From Shewanella seohaensis (GTDB lineage: Bacteria > Pseudomonadota > Gammaproteobacteria > Enterobacterales > Shewanellaceae), in contig NZ_CP104900.1 of the NCBI RefSeq assembly GCF_025449215.1, positions 4,340,001-4,404,000 on the forward strand: a DNA stretch of 64,000 nucleotides. The letters are read 5' to 3'. A model generated the notes under the pieces. That model was given only the letters and a program-made list of their open reading frames with translations. It made no database searches and was not told the origin of the DNA. This document shows, piece after piece, positions 21,941 to 30,620 of the stretch; the stretch's first letter is position 1; every line of letters starts with the position of its first letter. The position numbers and the translations under genes are program-made.

Positions 21941-22341
21941 AAAAAGCCCCTAATAAATAACATCTCTTAAAAAGATAGCTGGGAGTTAGGCCTTTAACAG
22001 CAAAATATCCCTGATATACCAAGTTTATCTTTTATTTATAGTGCATCGGTCGAGCAATGCTCCTCTTCTCACTACCACCATAGACTGCGATACCTGCGCT
22101 AGGCTTAATATCACGAATGATTTATCGTGCTGTATTAGCGATTACACCTGAATACCATCTGGTATAAAATTAATAACTTCATAAAGTTAGCGCTAAAAAA
22201 CACAACTAATTTTACTACAACAACGCAAAGAGTTACGCAATATCTAAAAATAAACTGAATATATTTTTATTGGATACAAACCTTTTGCGCTTTTCAAAGC
22301 GTCCAATCAGTAATCATTCACCTTGATGACAGGAAAATACA
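21941..22341. other. Divergent intergenic region, chemoreceptor / sigma factor
   Basis: About 400 AT-rich bases separate two divergent genes and must carry both promoters. I searched by eye for a flagellar sigma-28 element ahead of the chemoreceptor and did not find a convincing one. No repeat or RNA gene was seen. Confidence 0.5.
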
Positions 22342-22874
22342 GTGACGGTAGGGAGACTCCCACTCAACGATGCAATGTCAGAATTTGACCTCATCACCTT
22401 GGCCAGCCAAGGGAATAGAGCCGCATTTAAGCAACTGTATTTACAGCATCATCCAAGAGTATATGCCCTATCACTGCGGTTATCCGGCCAAGCCTCGCAG
22501 GCGGAAGAAATCACCCAAGAGTGCTTTATTCTGGTCTGGCAGAAATTGCCGCAGTTTAGGGGGAGAGCCAATTTTCCACTTGGTTACACAGTATTTGTGT
22601 GAATCAGGCACTGAGCTTTATCCGTAAGCAAAAGTCATTTTGGGCACGTTTTATCCCGATGGAGAGTGACGATGAACATTCAAGCGCGGATGAGCATTAT
22701 CAAGGGTTAGACAAGTTGATCCTCAAACTGCCAGAGCGGGCGCGCATCGTGTTTGTGCTCTGCGCCATTGAAGGCTATCAACATGAAGAAATTGCGCAAT
22801 TACTTGGTATTGCGGTGGGAACCAGCAAGACCCAGTACCACAGAGCCAAGCAATTACTACAGGAGATGCTGTAA
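22342..22874 (+). pseudogene. ECF-type RNA polymerase sigma factor, frame broken
   Basis: The first part (to 22602) has region 2: FKQLYLQHHPRVYALSLRL and AEEITQECFILVWQKLPQFRG. The second part (in frame from before 22599) has the linker and region 4: LPERARIVFVLCAIEGYQHE and EIAQLLGIAVGTSKTQYHRA. One added G in the run at 22559-22563 joins them through ESQFSTWLHSICVNQALSF, giving 177 residues, normal for an ECF sigma. GTG 22342 has AGGA at a good distance; ATG 22375 is an alternative. The stop shares one base with the next gene, a likely anti-sigma factor. Confidence 0.88.
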
Positions 22875-23452
22875 TGTCCTTATCTAACGATCCCCGCGAG
22901 GCCAAGCTCCAACAGTTGATTGATGATGCTCCCAAAGCATTAACTCCCGAACGGGATCTTTGGCAAGGCATCGAAAAACGTATGGATAAGCCATTGGCGT
23001 CGCAAACGGCTGTTCGCCAAGCGCCGCGACAGCAAGGCGTGCAATGGGCGATTGCCGCAACTGTAGTGCTAGCGGTGTTCTTTGGTTTTTACACTCAAGC
23101 TCCGGTAAAAACGTTGCTACCAGAACAAATCGCCAGCCAACCGGCGGATGATGAACAAGCGCTGCACACGCTGCTAAGCCAAATTGCCCAGACACATCAA
23201 GCCCAAGTAACGAGCCTCGAACAAGCCCCGATGATTGTCGCTTGGCAAACCAGTCGATTTGGCGCGCCGCTAGAACAAGGCTTAGCGGAATTACGCCGTG
23301 CTGGCGAACAGATTTATCAAGCATTACAGGCTAATCCAACCGACAAACAACTTTGGCAACTCTGGCTTTGGGTGCAACAACGTGAACTCGATTTGCTACA
23401 GCAAGGCCAAAAACTTCCGATTCAAAACTCAACACAAGGAAATAGCATATGA
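22874..23452 (+). CDS. Putative anti-sigma factor, single-pass membrane protein
   Basis: The 192-residue protein has about 60 cytoplasmic residues, one membrane helix (WAIAATVVLAVFFGFY) and a periplasmic Gln-rich helical part. Its start overlaps the ECF sigma stop by one base and its stop overlaps the DUF4097 gene by four bases (ATGA). This topology and position are typical of anti-sigma factors. I do not see a zinc-binding HxxxCxxC motif, so it is not a classical ZAS protein. The role is inferred mainly from context. Confidence 0.7.
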   Translation: MSLSNDPREAKLQQLIDDAPKALTPERDLWQGIEKRMDKPLASQTAVRQAPRQQGVQWAIAATVVLAVFFGFYTQAPVKTLLPEQIASQPADDEQALHTLLSQIAQTHQAQVTSLEQAPMIVAWQTSRFGAPLEQGLAELRRAGEQIYQALQANPTDKQLWQLWLWVQQRELDLLQQGQKLPIQNSTQGNSI

Positions 23453-24404
23453 GCCATTTTACCCTCACGAAAACCAGTCTCTTAGTGTCGACGCTTTATC
23501 TTGGCCTTATGAGCAGTGTGTTCGCCGCTGAAAGTGTGGATAAACAGTTGCCGATGAGCAGCGATACCCTGCTGCAAATCAAAGTCCAACGGGGCGAAGT
23601 GCAAATTCAAAGCTGGGATAAAAATGAAGTCAGCGTGACGGGCACTCTCGATGAGCTGAGCGAAGGTTTTGTCTTCGAACAGAAAGGTAACAACCTGAAT
23701 ATCGAAGATAAAATGCCACGCCACTATAACGGCAGCGACAATAACGGCTCAAAACTCACCATTAAGGTTCCTAAAACCGTCAAGCTGAACGCCGATACGA
23801 TTTCAGCCAATCTGCAAATCAGCCAGACTCAAGGTGAGCTCGAGCTGAATACCGTTAGCGGTAATATCACCGCCGAGGCACTGGATGGCACACCGACATT
23901 GCACACTGTGTCTGGTGACATCACCACTAAGGGGTTAGCGGGTAAAGTGATGTTAGATACTGTCTCCGGTGAGATTAAAGACTCCCAAAGCAAAGGCGAA
24001 ATCAAATACCGTTTAGTGAGCGGCGATCTCGACAGCCAAACCTTAGCCGATAAAGTGAAAGTCGAGCAGGTTTCGGGGAAATCAAAGCCGACTTAAATAC
24101 CGCCAAAGAAGTCAATGTCCGCACCGTGAGCGGCGACACCCAAGTCTCACTGGCAAAAAGCTTCGATAAAGCCAATCTAGAGAGCGTTAGTGGCGATATT
24201 ATTGTGACATTTGCTGATACACCCGATGCCAATTTCGAGCTCAATGGCGGCCCGGGCGGCAAAATCAAAAATGGCTTGAGCCAAGATGTGCCACAAAGAC
24301 AAAAATACGTGCCGAATGAATCCTTAAGCTTCCAAACGGGTGCTGGTAGCGCCAGTGTGAAGATGGATACCATTAGCGGTAATCTGATCCTGAAAAAACA
24401 ATAG
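23449..24404 (+). pseudogene. Exported DUF4097 beta-solenoid protein, frame broken
   Basis: A signal peptide (SLLVSTLYLGLMSSVFAAES) is followed by repeated LNTVSGNI / LHTVSGDI / LDTVSGEI units spaced about 18-20 residues apart, a DUF4097-type beta-helix. The first frame stops at 24096 and the rest continues from 24126 to 24404. One G added to GGGG at 24075-24078 joins them (VSGEIKADLNTAKEVNVRTV), giving 318 residues with uninterrupted repeats. The gene overlaps the anti-sigma gene and is probably a periplasmic output of that sigma operon. Precise function unknown. Confidence 0.85.
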
Positions 24405-24439
24405 TCTTATCAGAAAACACGAATTAGCGATAACAATAG

Positions 24440-24478
24440 CAATAAAAATGCCGCTCATCAGGAGCGGCATTTTTTTAG
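24440..24478. terminator. Bidirectional terminator, DUF4097 gene / rsuA
   Basis: The stem ATGCCGCT / AGCGGCAT has A- and T-runs on both sides, between convergent genes. Confidence 0.85.
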
Positions 24479-24488
24479 CCAAACGGTG

Positions 24489-25196
24489 TTAAATCGAAGC
24501 GATTTCTTCGCTCGTCAGATAACGCCATTCGCCTAGGGCAAGTTCTGCGTCTAATTCAATTTTGCCAATGCTTTCGCGATGTAAGCCAACCACATGATTG
24601 CCTACGGCGGCAAACATCCGCTTCACTTGGTGATACTTGCCTTCGGAAATGGTTAAACGCACCAACTGCGGCTCGATGATTTCAAGCACTGCGGGTTTTG
24701 TCAGGCCGTCCTCGTTTCTCAGCTCCACTCCAGCGGCAAAGACGCCAATCAGACTCTCATCCACAGGCTCGGCTAACGTCACTAAATAACGCTTGCCACA
24801 GTCTTTTTTCGGCGAGGTGATCCGATGCGACCATTGACCATCGCTCGTGATCAACACTAGGCCAGTAGTATCGGCATCTAAACGACCAGCAATGTGTAAG
24901 GTTTCGGGCTTTTCAATATCCAGCAGGCTCAATACCGAAGGGTAGACTTCATCTATGGTCGAGCAAATCGTATCCACGGGCTTATTGAGCATCAGGTAAC
25001 GCTCACCGACGAGGGAGATAGGCTCACCTTCGAGGCACACTTGCATCCCCTCGAGCACTTTAAAGCCAGCATCTTTAATCACAGCCCCATCACAGGTGAT
25101 ATCACCACGGTGCAGGGCTTTTTTCGCTAAAGAACGGGTAAGCGAGGTACTTTCACAGATAAATTTGTCTAAACGCACGGGACGACTCAACTTCAA
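24489..25196 (-). CDS. rsuA: 16S rRNA pseudouridine(516) synthase
   Basis: The 235-residue protein has an N-terminal S4 RNA-binding domain (VRLDKFICESTSLTRSLAKK). The catalytic motif is GRLDADTTGLVL, whose first Asp is the nucleophile. ISEGKYHQVKRMFAAVGNHV is characteristic of the RsuA/RluB/E/F group. RsuA is the best family match: KYHQVKRM and the S4 domain fit, and the length is near the E. coli enzyme. RluE/RluF-type specificity cannot be excluded. It converts U516 of 16S rRNA to pseudouridine. Single gene. Confidence 0.82.
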   Translation of the reverse strand: MKLSRPVRLDKFICESTSLTRSLAKKALHRGDITCDGAVIKDAGFKVLEGMQVCLEGEPISLVGERYLMLNKPVDTICSTIDEVYPSVLSLLDIEKPETLHIAGRLDADTTGLVLITSDGQWSHRITSPKKDCGKRYLVTLAEPVDESLIGVFAAGVELRNEDGLTKPAVLEIIEPQLVRLTISEGKYHQVKRMFAAVGNHVVGLHRESIGKIELDAELALGEWRYLTSEEIASI

Positions 25197-25534
25197 TAAA
25201 TGAAAACCGCCGTATTATGAGGCCCAACGGACGAAAGGGCAAAGCCTAGCAAAACAAATTGCCCAAACACGTGCTCGGTTACGCAGTGCAAACCTAAGTG
25301 CTTACTAACTTGTCAGAGCTTGCGTACGGTATGTTTGGCGGTTTTTAGGCCAAATTCAACCATGGTAATTTTTAGTTACAACTGATGGATAATAAATCCG
25401 GCTGAAAAAGTGTGATCACCTTGTTTAGATTCCCACTAAAGCATTAACATACGTAGCGTTGCGCCTGAAGCAATCCCATTTTGCAGCCAAACAGACCCAG
25501 AGATGGGCACAATAACAAATTCGAAGGAAACGAC
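25197..25534. other. Intergenic region upstream of the M13 peptidase
   Basis: About 340 bases between divergent genes. GTGTGATCACC near 25421 resembles a CRP half-site but lacks a good partner half. No RNA gene or repeat was seen. Confidence 0.4.
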
Positions 25535-27619
25535 ATGAGAAAAGTACTCATTGGGGGACTGTGTGCCTCACTCATCGCGGGCCTCACTGCCTGTAATGAC
25601 AAACCCGCTGAAGTTAAAGCGCCAGAAACCACTAAAACCGCCACTGCTGCCGCTGTAACTAAAGCATTAGGTTCAGGTATCGAATTTGAAAACTTCGATA
25701 AGTCTGTGCGTCCACAGGACGACTTCTATGAATATGTTAACGGCGCTTGGCTGAAGAAAGCCGAGATCCCAGCCGATCGCACTAGCATTGGTGCCTTCTA
25801 CGATCTGCGTGAAAAATCCCGTGATGACGTTAAAGCCATTATCGAAGAAGTGGCTGCAACGCCAAATCTAGCCGAAGGCACTGACGAGCAAAAAGTGGCA
25901 GACCTTTACCGTTCATTTATGGACACAGCGACGCTAAACAAGCTGGGCGTGACGCCACTGAAAGGCGAGTTTGATGCCATCAACGCCTTAAAAGACAAAA
26001 ACGAGCTGGTGAAATACTTCGCCCACAGTCAAATCATGGGTGCGGGTACGCCAATGGCTTTCTACATCGATATCGATGCGAAAAACTCTAGCCGTTACGC
26101 GACTCACCTGTGGCAGTACGGTTTAAGCCTGCCGGAAAAAGACTACTACTTCAACGAAGCAGAGCGTTTCGTCAATATCCGTAAGGCTTACCTTGCCCAT
26201 ATTGAAAAAATGTTCACTCTGGCAGGCCTTGCCAATCCAAAAGCCAGCGCAGAATCTATCCTCGCACTCGAAACTGCGATTGCCTCTAAACATTGGGATG
26301 TGGTTGAAACCCGCGACAGCACTAAGACCTACAACCTGTACCAAGTAAAAGATCTGCCAAGCTTAGCGCCAGATATCGACTGGACTGGCTACTTAACGGC
26401 ATTAGGTGCTGACAAGCAAACCGACATTATCGTTAACCAACCAAGCTATATCCAAGGCCTGAACGAAGTCCTCAAAACCACCGATTTGGCCACTTGGAAA
26501 ACCTACATGCAATGGCAAGTGCTGACCCACGCGGCAAGCAACTTGAGCGAAGAGTTCGACAACGAGAACTTTGCTTTCTTCTCTAAAACCCTCAACGGTC
26601 AAGAAGAACAAGAGCCACGTTGGAAGCGCGGTGTTGCGGCAGTTAACGGCGTATTAGGTGAAGTGGTAGGTAAAGTGTACGTGAAGCGTCACTTCGCACC
26701 AGAAGCCAAAGAGCGCATGCAAGCATTGGTAGAAAACCTGCGCGGCGCCTACGGCGACAGTATCAAAGATCTGACTTGGATGAGCGATACCACTAAGCAA
26801 GCTGCTGCCGAAAAATTAGCGAAATTCAACCCGAAAATTGGTTATCCAAACAAGTGGGAAGATTACAGCAAGCTGACCATCAAAGCCGATGATTTGATTG
26901 GTAACGCGGTTCGCGCAAGCGAAGTTGAGCACGCTAAGTCACTGGCTAAGTTAGGCGCGCCAATCGATAAAGACGAGTGGCACATGACCCCACAAACGGT
27001 TAACGCCTACTACAACCCAACCATGAACGAAATCGTGTTCCCAGCTGCAATTCTGCAACCACCGTTCTTCAACATGGAAGCGGATGATGCCGTCAACTAC
27101 GGTGGTATCGGTGCGGTTATCGGTCACGAAATGGGCCATGGTTTCGACGACCAAGGCGCTAAGTTCGACGGCGAAGGCAATATGCGTGACTGGTGGACAG
27201 AGAAAGACTTAGAAGAATTCTCTGCCCGTGGTAAGGCGTTGATCGCACAATACGATGGTTACTATGTGTTTGACGATCTGCACGTGAACGGCAGCCTGAC
27301 CTTAGGCGAAAACATCGGTGACTTATCGGGCGTGACTATCGCTTACCGTGCGTACAAAAAGTCGCTCAATGGTAAAGAAGCACCGGTTATCGACGGTCTG
27401 ACTGGCGACCAACGTTTCTTCATCGGCTTCACGCAAATTTGGCGTGCAAAAGCCAAGGAAGAAGCTCTGCGTAACCGCGTAGCGACAGATCCACACTCAC
27501 CAGCGGAATTCCGTGCACTGGGTGCGCTATCTAACATGCCTGAGTTCTACAGCACCTATGATGTGAAACCTGGTGATGCTATGTATATCGCGCCAGAGAA
27601 ACGCGTGAAAATTTGGTAA
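25535..27619 (+). CDS. pepO: M13-family metallopeptidase, lipoprotein
   Basis: The protein of about 694 residues has a lipoprotein signal MRKVLIGGLCASLIAGLTAC, with the lipidated Cys in LTAC. The zinc site is VIGHEMGHGFDDQG (HExxH), with the downstream Glu in LGENIGDLSG. NAYYNPTMNEIVFPAAIL is the substrate-cleft motif of neprilysin/PepO enzymes. They cleave oligopeptides on the hydrophobic N-terminal side. The open frame extends upstream to 25481, but ATG 25535 has GAAGGA and begins the lipoprotein signal, so I choose it. It is ended by a strong hairpin. Confidence 0.93.
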   Translation: MRKVLIGGLCASLIAGLTACNDKPAEVKAPETTKTATAAAVTKALGSGIEFENFDKSVRPQDDFYEYVNGAWLKKAEIPADRTSIGAFYDLREKSRDDVKAIIEEVAATPNLAEGTDEQKVADLYRSFMDTATLNKLGVTPLKGEFDAINALKDKNELVKYFAHSQIMGAGTPMAFYIDIDAKNSSRYATHLWQYGLSLPEKDYYFNEAERFVNIRKAYLAHIEKMFTLAGLANPKASAESILALETAIASKHWDVVETRDSTKTYNLYQVKDLPSLAPDIDWTGYLTALGADKQTDIIVNQPSYIQGLNEVLKTTDLATWKTYMQWQVLTHAASNLSEEFDNENFAFFSKTLNGQEEQEPRWKRGVAAVNGVLGEVVGKVYVKRHFAPEAKERMQALVENLRGAYGDSIKDLTWMSDTTKQAAAEKLAKFNPKIGYPNKWEDYSKLTIKADDLIGNAVRASEVEHAKSLAKLGAPIDKDEWHMTPQTVNAYYNPTMNEIVFPAAILQPPFFNMEADDAVNYGGIGAVIGHEMGHGFDDQGAKFDGEGNMRDWWTEKDLEEFSARGKALIAQYDGYYVFDDLHVNGSLTLGENIGDLSGVTIAYRAYKKSLNGKEAPVIDGLTGDQRFFIGFTQIWRAKAKEEALRNRVATDPHSPAEFRALGALSNMPEFYSTYDVKPGDAMYIAPEKRVKIW

Positions 27620-27656
27620 TCCCAAATTAATTCAAGACATTAGTAAACAACCCCAA

Positions 27657-27689
27657 TGGCGCCGCTCACAATAGCGGCGCTATTTTTTA
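27657..27689 (+). terminator. M13 peptidase gene terminator
   Basis: The stem GCGCCGCT / AGCGGCGC is followed by TATTTTTT. Confidence 0.9.
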
Positions 27690-27778
27690 GGCGCTAAAAA
27701 TGTGAACCTAAGCCAAACATGAACAAGTCTTCATCATTGATTCAGCTTTAATTAAGCCACTCCAGCCTATGGTATCCC

Positions 27779-27794
27779 TGTGATGTGTATCACT
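27779..27794 (+). promoter_or_regulatory. CRP-like site in the leader of the exported RelA/SpoT-like gene
   Basis: TGTGATGTGTATCACT matches TGTGA-N6-TCACA except for the last base. It ends 21 bases before the ATG, just ahead of the AAGGAAG ribosome site. If real, it would more likely block than activate transcription. Confidence 0.4.
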
Positions 27795-27815
27795 CCCATA
27801 AGGAAGTAGGCCGTT

Positions 27816-28601
27816 ATGAATAAGTTATTTCGTACCTTTTTTATCTTTCTACTCTTATTATCGACCCGCACAGGCGTAGCCAATCCTTTAGATATTAATG
27901 ACAGCAGAGCCGAACGCGGTAATTACAGTGCAAGACAGGCTCAAAGCCATGATCTGCATGGTCTTTATGCGCTAAACACTCAAACCTTCGACACCCCACG
28001 TCAAGCTTCGGCCTGTTTAGACAACTTATATTCCAATGCCCACGCGGCCCAAAATGAACTCGCAAGCCTGTTGCAGACAGTGGCAGCCAGTTCACAGGCG
28101 CAGGTGATTTTGCCTGATGTGAAAAGTTATCAACGCGCCGCCGAAAAAGTCGCCACCAAATTTAATGGGGATGCGAGCCAGATCACCGACCTTGCCCGCG
28201 CCAGCATCGTCAGTAACAGTATCTCCGAGCTGATGCAAAGCTATTACGCCTTAAGCGAGCAAGCTCAGGTCGTAAAACAGAAAAACCGTTTCGCCGAGCC
28301 TAAAGCCTCAGGTTATCGCGACCTTAACTTACTGGTACGTTTGCCCGAAAGCGGCATGATTGCCGAGGTCCAATTACACCTTAAGGATATTGCCGACATT
28401 AAAAGCGGCCCAGAACACAAGGTTTACGAACAGGTTCAACAAATTGAGGCGAACGCGATAAAACAGCAACGAGGGTTAAGTGAGTTTGAAACCGCGCAGA
28501 TCGCTAAGCTGCGCCAAGAGTCACATAAGCTGTATCACAAAGCTTGGCTTAACTATAAACGCGTCGATGAAGGACTGCTGCTCACTAACTCAGTTGCTTA
28601 A
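27816..28601 (+). CDS. Exported protein with RelA/SpoT-like nucleotidyltransferase domain
   Basis: The 261-residue protein has a clear signal peptide (MNKLFRTFFIFLLLLSTRTG, cleavage near VAN-PL). The rest resembles the RelA/SpoT synthetase fold: YQRAAEKVATKF, then ITDLARASIV (Asp125, equivalent to the metal-binding Asp), PKASGYRDLNLLV and MIAEVQLHL (Glu184, equivalent to the catalytic Glu). The rest of the chain is helical. RelA/SpoT enzymes move pyrophosphate from ATP to GDP/GTP in the cytoplasm, so an exported copy is unusual. A secreted toxin or a changed reaction is possible. It has its own ribosome site (AAGGAAG) and terminator. Confidence 0.75.
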   Translation: MNKLFRTFFIFLLLLSTRTGVANPLDINDSRAERGNYSARQAQSHDLHGLYALNTQTFDTPRQASACLDNLYSNAHAAQNELASLLQTVAASSQAQVILPDVKSYQRAAEKVATKFNGDASQITDLARASIVSNSISELMQSYYALSEQAQVVKQKNRFAEPKASGYRDLNLLVRLPESGMIAEVQLHLKDIADIKSGPEHKVYEQVQQIEANAIKQQRGLSEFETAQIAKLRQESHKLYHKAWLNYKRVDEGLLLTNSVA

Positions 28602-28654
28602 TCGCTCGTTTATTTAATCGCTTTACCGTTTAGCTCTGTACCACTTCCACTGTT

Positions 28655-28694
28655 GCGCTGGCTATTTGTGAAAACAGATGCCAGCGCTTTTTTT
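28655..28694 (+). terminator. Terminator after the RelA/SpoT-like gene
   Basis: The stem GCGCTGGC / GCCAGCGC has a 17-base loop and is followed by a T-run. Confidence 0.75.
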
Positions 28695-28849
28695 ACGGAG
28701 TCACACCAGACTGAGCCCAAAGCGTCACTGCTGCAAATACGCAAACTAAAGCCGAACTATCCCTACTACAAGCTCACCGCCCTTCCCTCGCATCCAGCCT
28801 TGTTTCCCTATATAATCCCGCGCCATAAGGCGACCCTTAAGGAAATTCC

Positions 28850-29799
<950 letters not shown>

Positions 29800-29818
29800 A
29801 CGCTAAACGACTTAAGCA

Positions 29819-29859
29819 AAAAGGGCAGAAGTAAATCTTCTGCCCTTTTGTTTTTTTTA
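29819..29859. terminator. Bidirectional terminator, DUF4447 / GST
   Basis: The stem GGGCAGAAG / CTTCTGCCC has A- and T-runs on both sides, between convergent genes. Confidence 0.88.
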
Positions 29860-29873
29860 TCGCTTAGTGCCAA

Positions 29874-30503
29874 TTAAGCCTGCGCTGCGCTGGCGACGGC
29901 TTCCATTTTGGCGAGCGCCGATTTACGCGAAGGACGCGCCGCAATTCTATCGCGATACGCCGCCAATTTAGGCGGGATCTGCTGCTCAAATAAGGTGCCC
30001 CACATCAATGTATGTGCCAGCAGAATATCGGCAACCGATAAGGTGTCGCCGAGTAAAAAGTCGCTATCGGGCAGCATAGCTTCAGCCAAGGCCGCCGCCT
30101 TATCAAACTCCCACACAGCGCAAGGCATGATAGAAGGATGACGCTGCGCTTCCGGCAGCGCAAATTTATGCTTGCCTAGGGTCCATAGAGGCTGCTCGAG
30201 TTCGGTAATAATAAAGCTCACCCATTGATGATGCAGACCCGATGCCGCACTGCCCGCTTCAGGTAACAAGTTGCCAAACTTCTCCGCCAGATACAGGCAA
30301 ATGGCCGCCGACTCAGACAATACAAGATTATCGTCGGTTAACACGGGCACTTTGCCGCAGGGATTGAGCGCTAAAAACGCGGCGCTACGGTGCTCGCCCT
30401 TATTCATATCCACAAACGAAAAGGCCCATTCTGCGTCTAACTCTTCTAACACCCAAGCGACTCGTAATGCACGGCTGCGGGGCATGCCATATAAGGTGAT
30501 CAT
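29874..30503 (-). CDS. Glutathione S-transferase family protein
   Basis: The 209-residue protein has a thioredoxin-like N-terminal half (MITLYGMPRSRALRVAWVLE), with ALNPCGKVPVLTDD (cis-Pro) and LSESAAICLYLAEKF (the Glu-Ser glutathione contact). A helical C-terminal half carries LLGDTLSVADILLAHTLMW, the N-capping box. The substrate is unknown; many bacterial members act in detoxification or catabolism. It is a single gene. Confidence 0.9.
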   Translation of the reverse strand: MITLYGMPRSRALRVAWVLEELDAEWAFSFVDMNKGEHRSAAFLALNPCGKVPVLTDDNLVLSESAAICLYLAEKFGNLLPEAGSAASGLHHQWVSFIITELEQPLWTLGKHKFALPEAQRHPSIMPCAVWEFDKAAALAEAMLPDSDFLLGDTLSVADILLAHTLMWGTLFEQQIPPKLAAYRDRIAARPSRKSALAKMEAVASAAQA

Positions 30504-30572
30504 ATTAACGTCCTTTTAGTGATGACTGATTAACGAGAACGAAGATACACTGTGTCGCGGCAGAGTAAAATA

Positions 30573-30598
30573 CAAAAACGGCGCCGAAGCGCCGTTTC
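30573..30598 (-). terminator. TonB-dependent receptor gene terminator
   Basis: On the minus strand, the stem AAACGGCGC / GCGCCGTTT-type hairpin is followed by TTTTTGTA. Confidence 0.8.
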
Positions 30599-30620
30599 CA
30601 ATGACTCAGCTAATGACTCG

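Noticed and set aside
21941..22080. Sigma-28 flagellar promoter for the chemoreceptor
   Set aside because: TAAA is followed by TATC rather than GCCGATAA at the required spacing.
25410..25440. CRP site upstream of the M13 peptidase
   Set aside because: Only one half (GTGATCAC) is good; no TGTGA-N6-TCACA pair.
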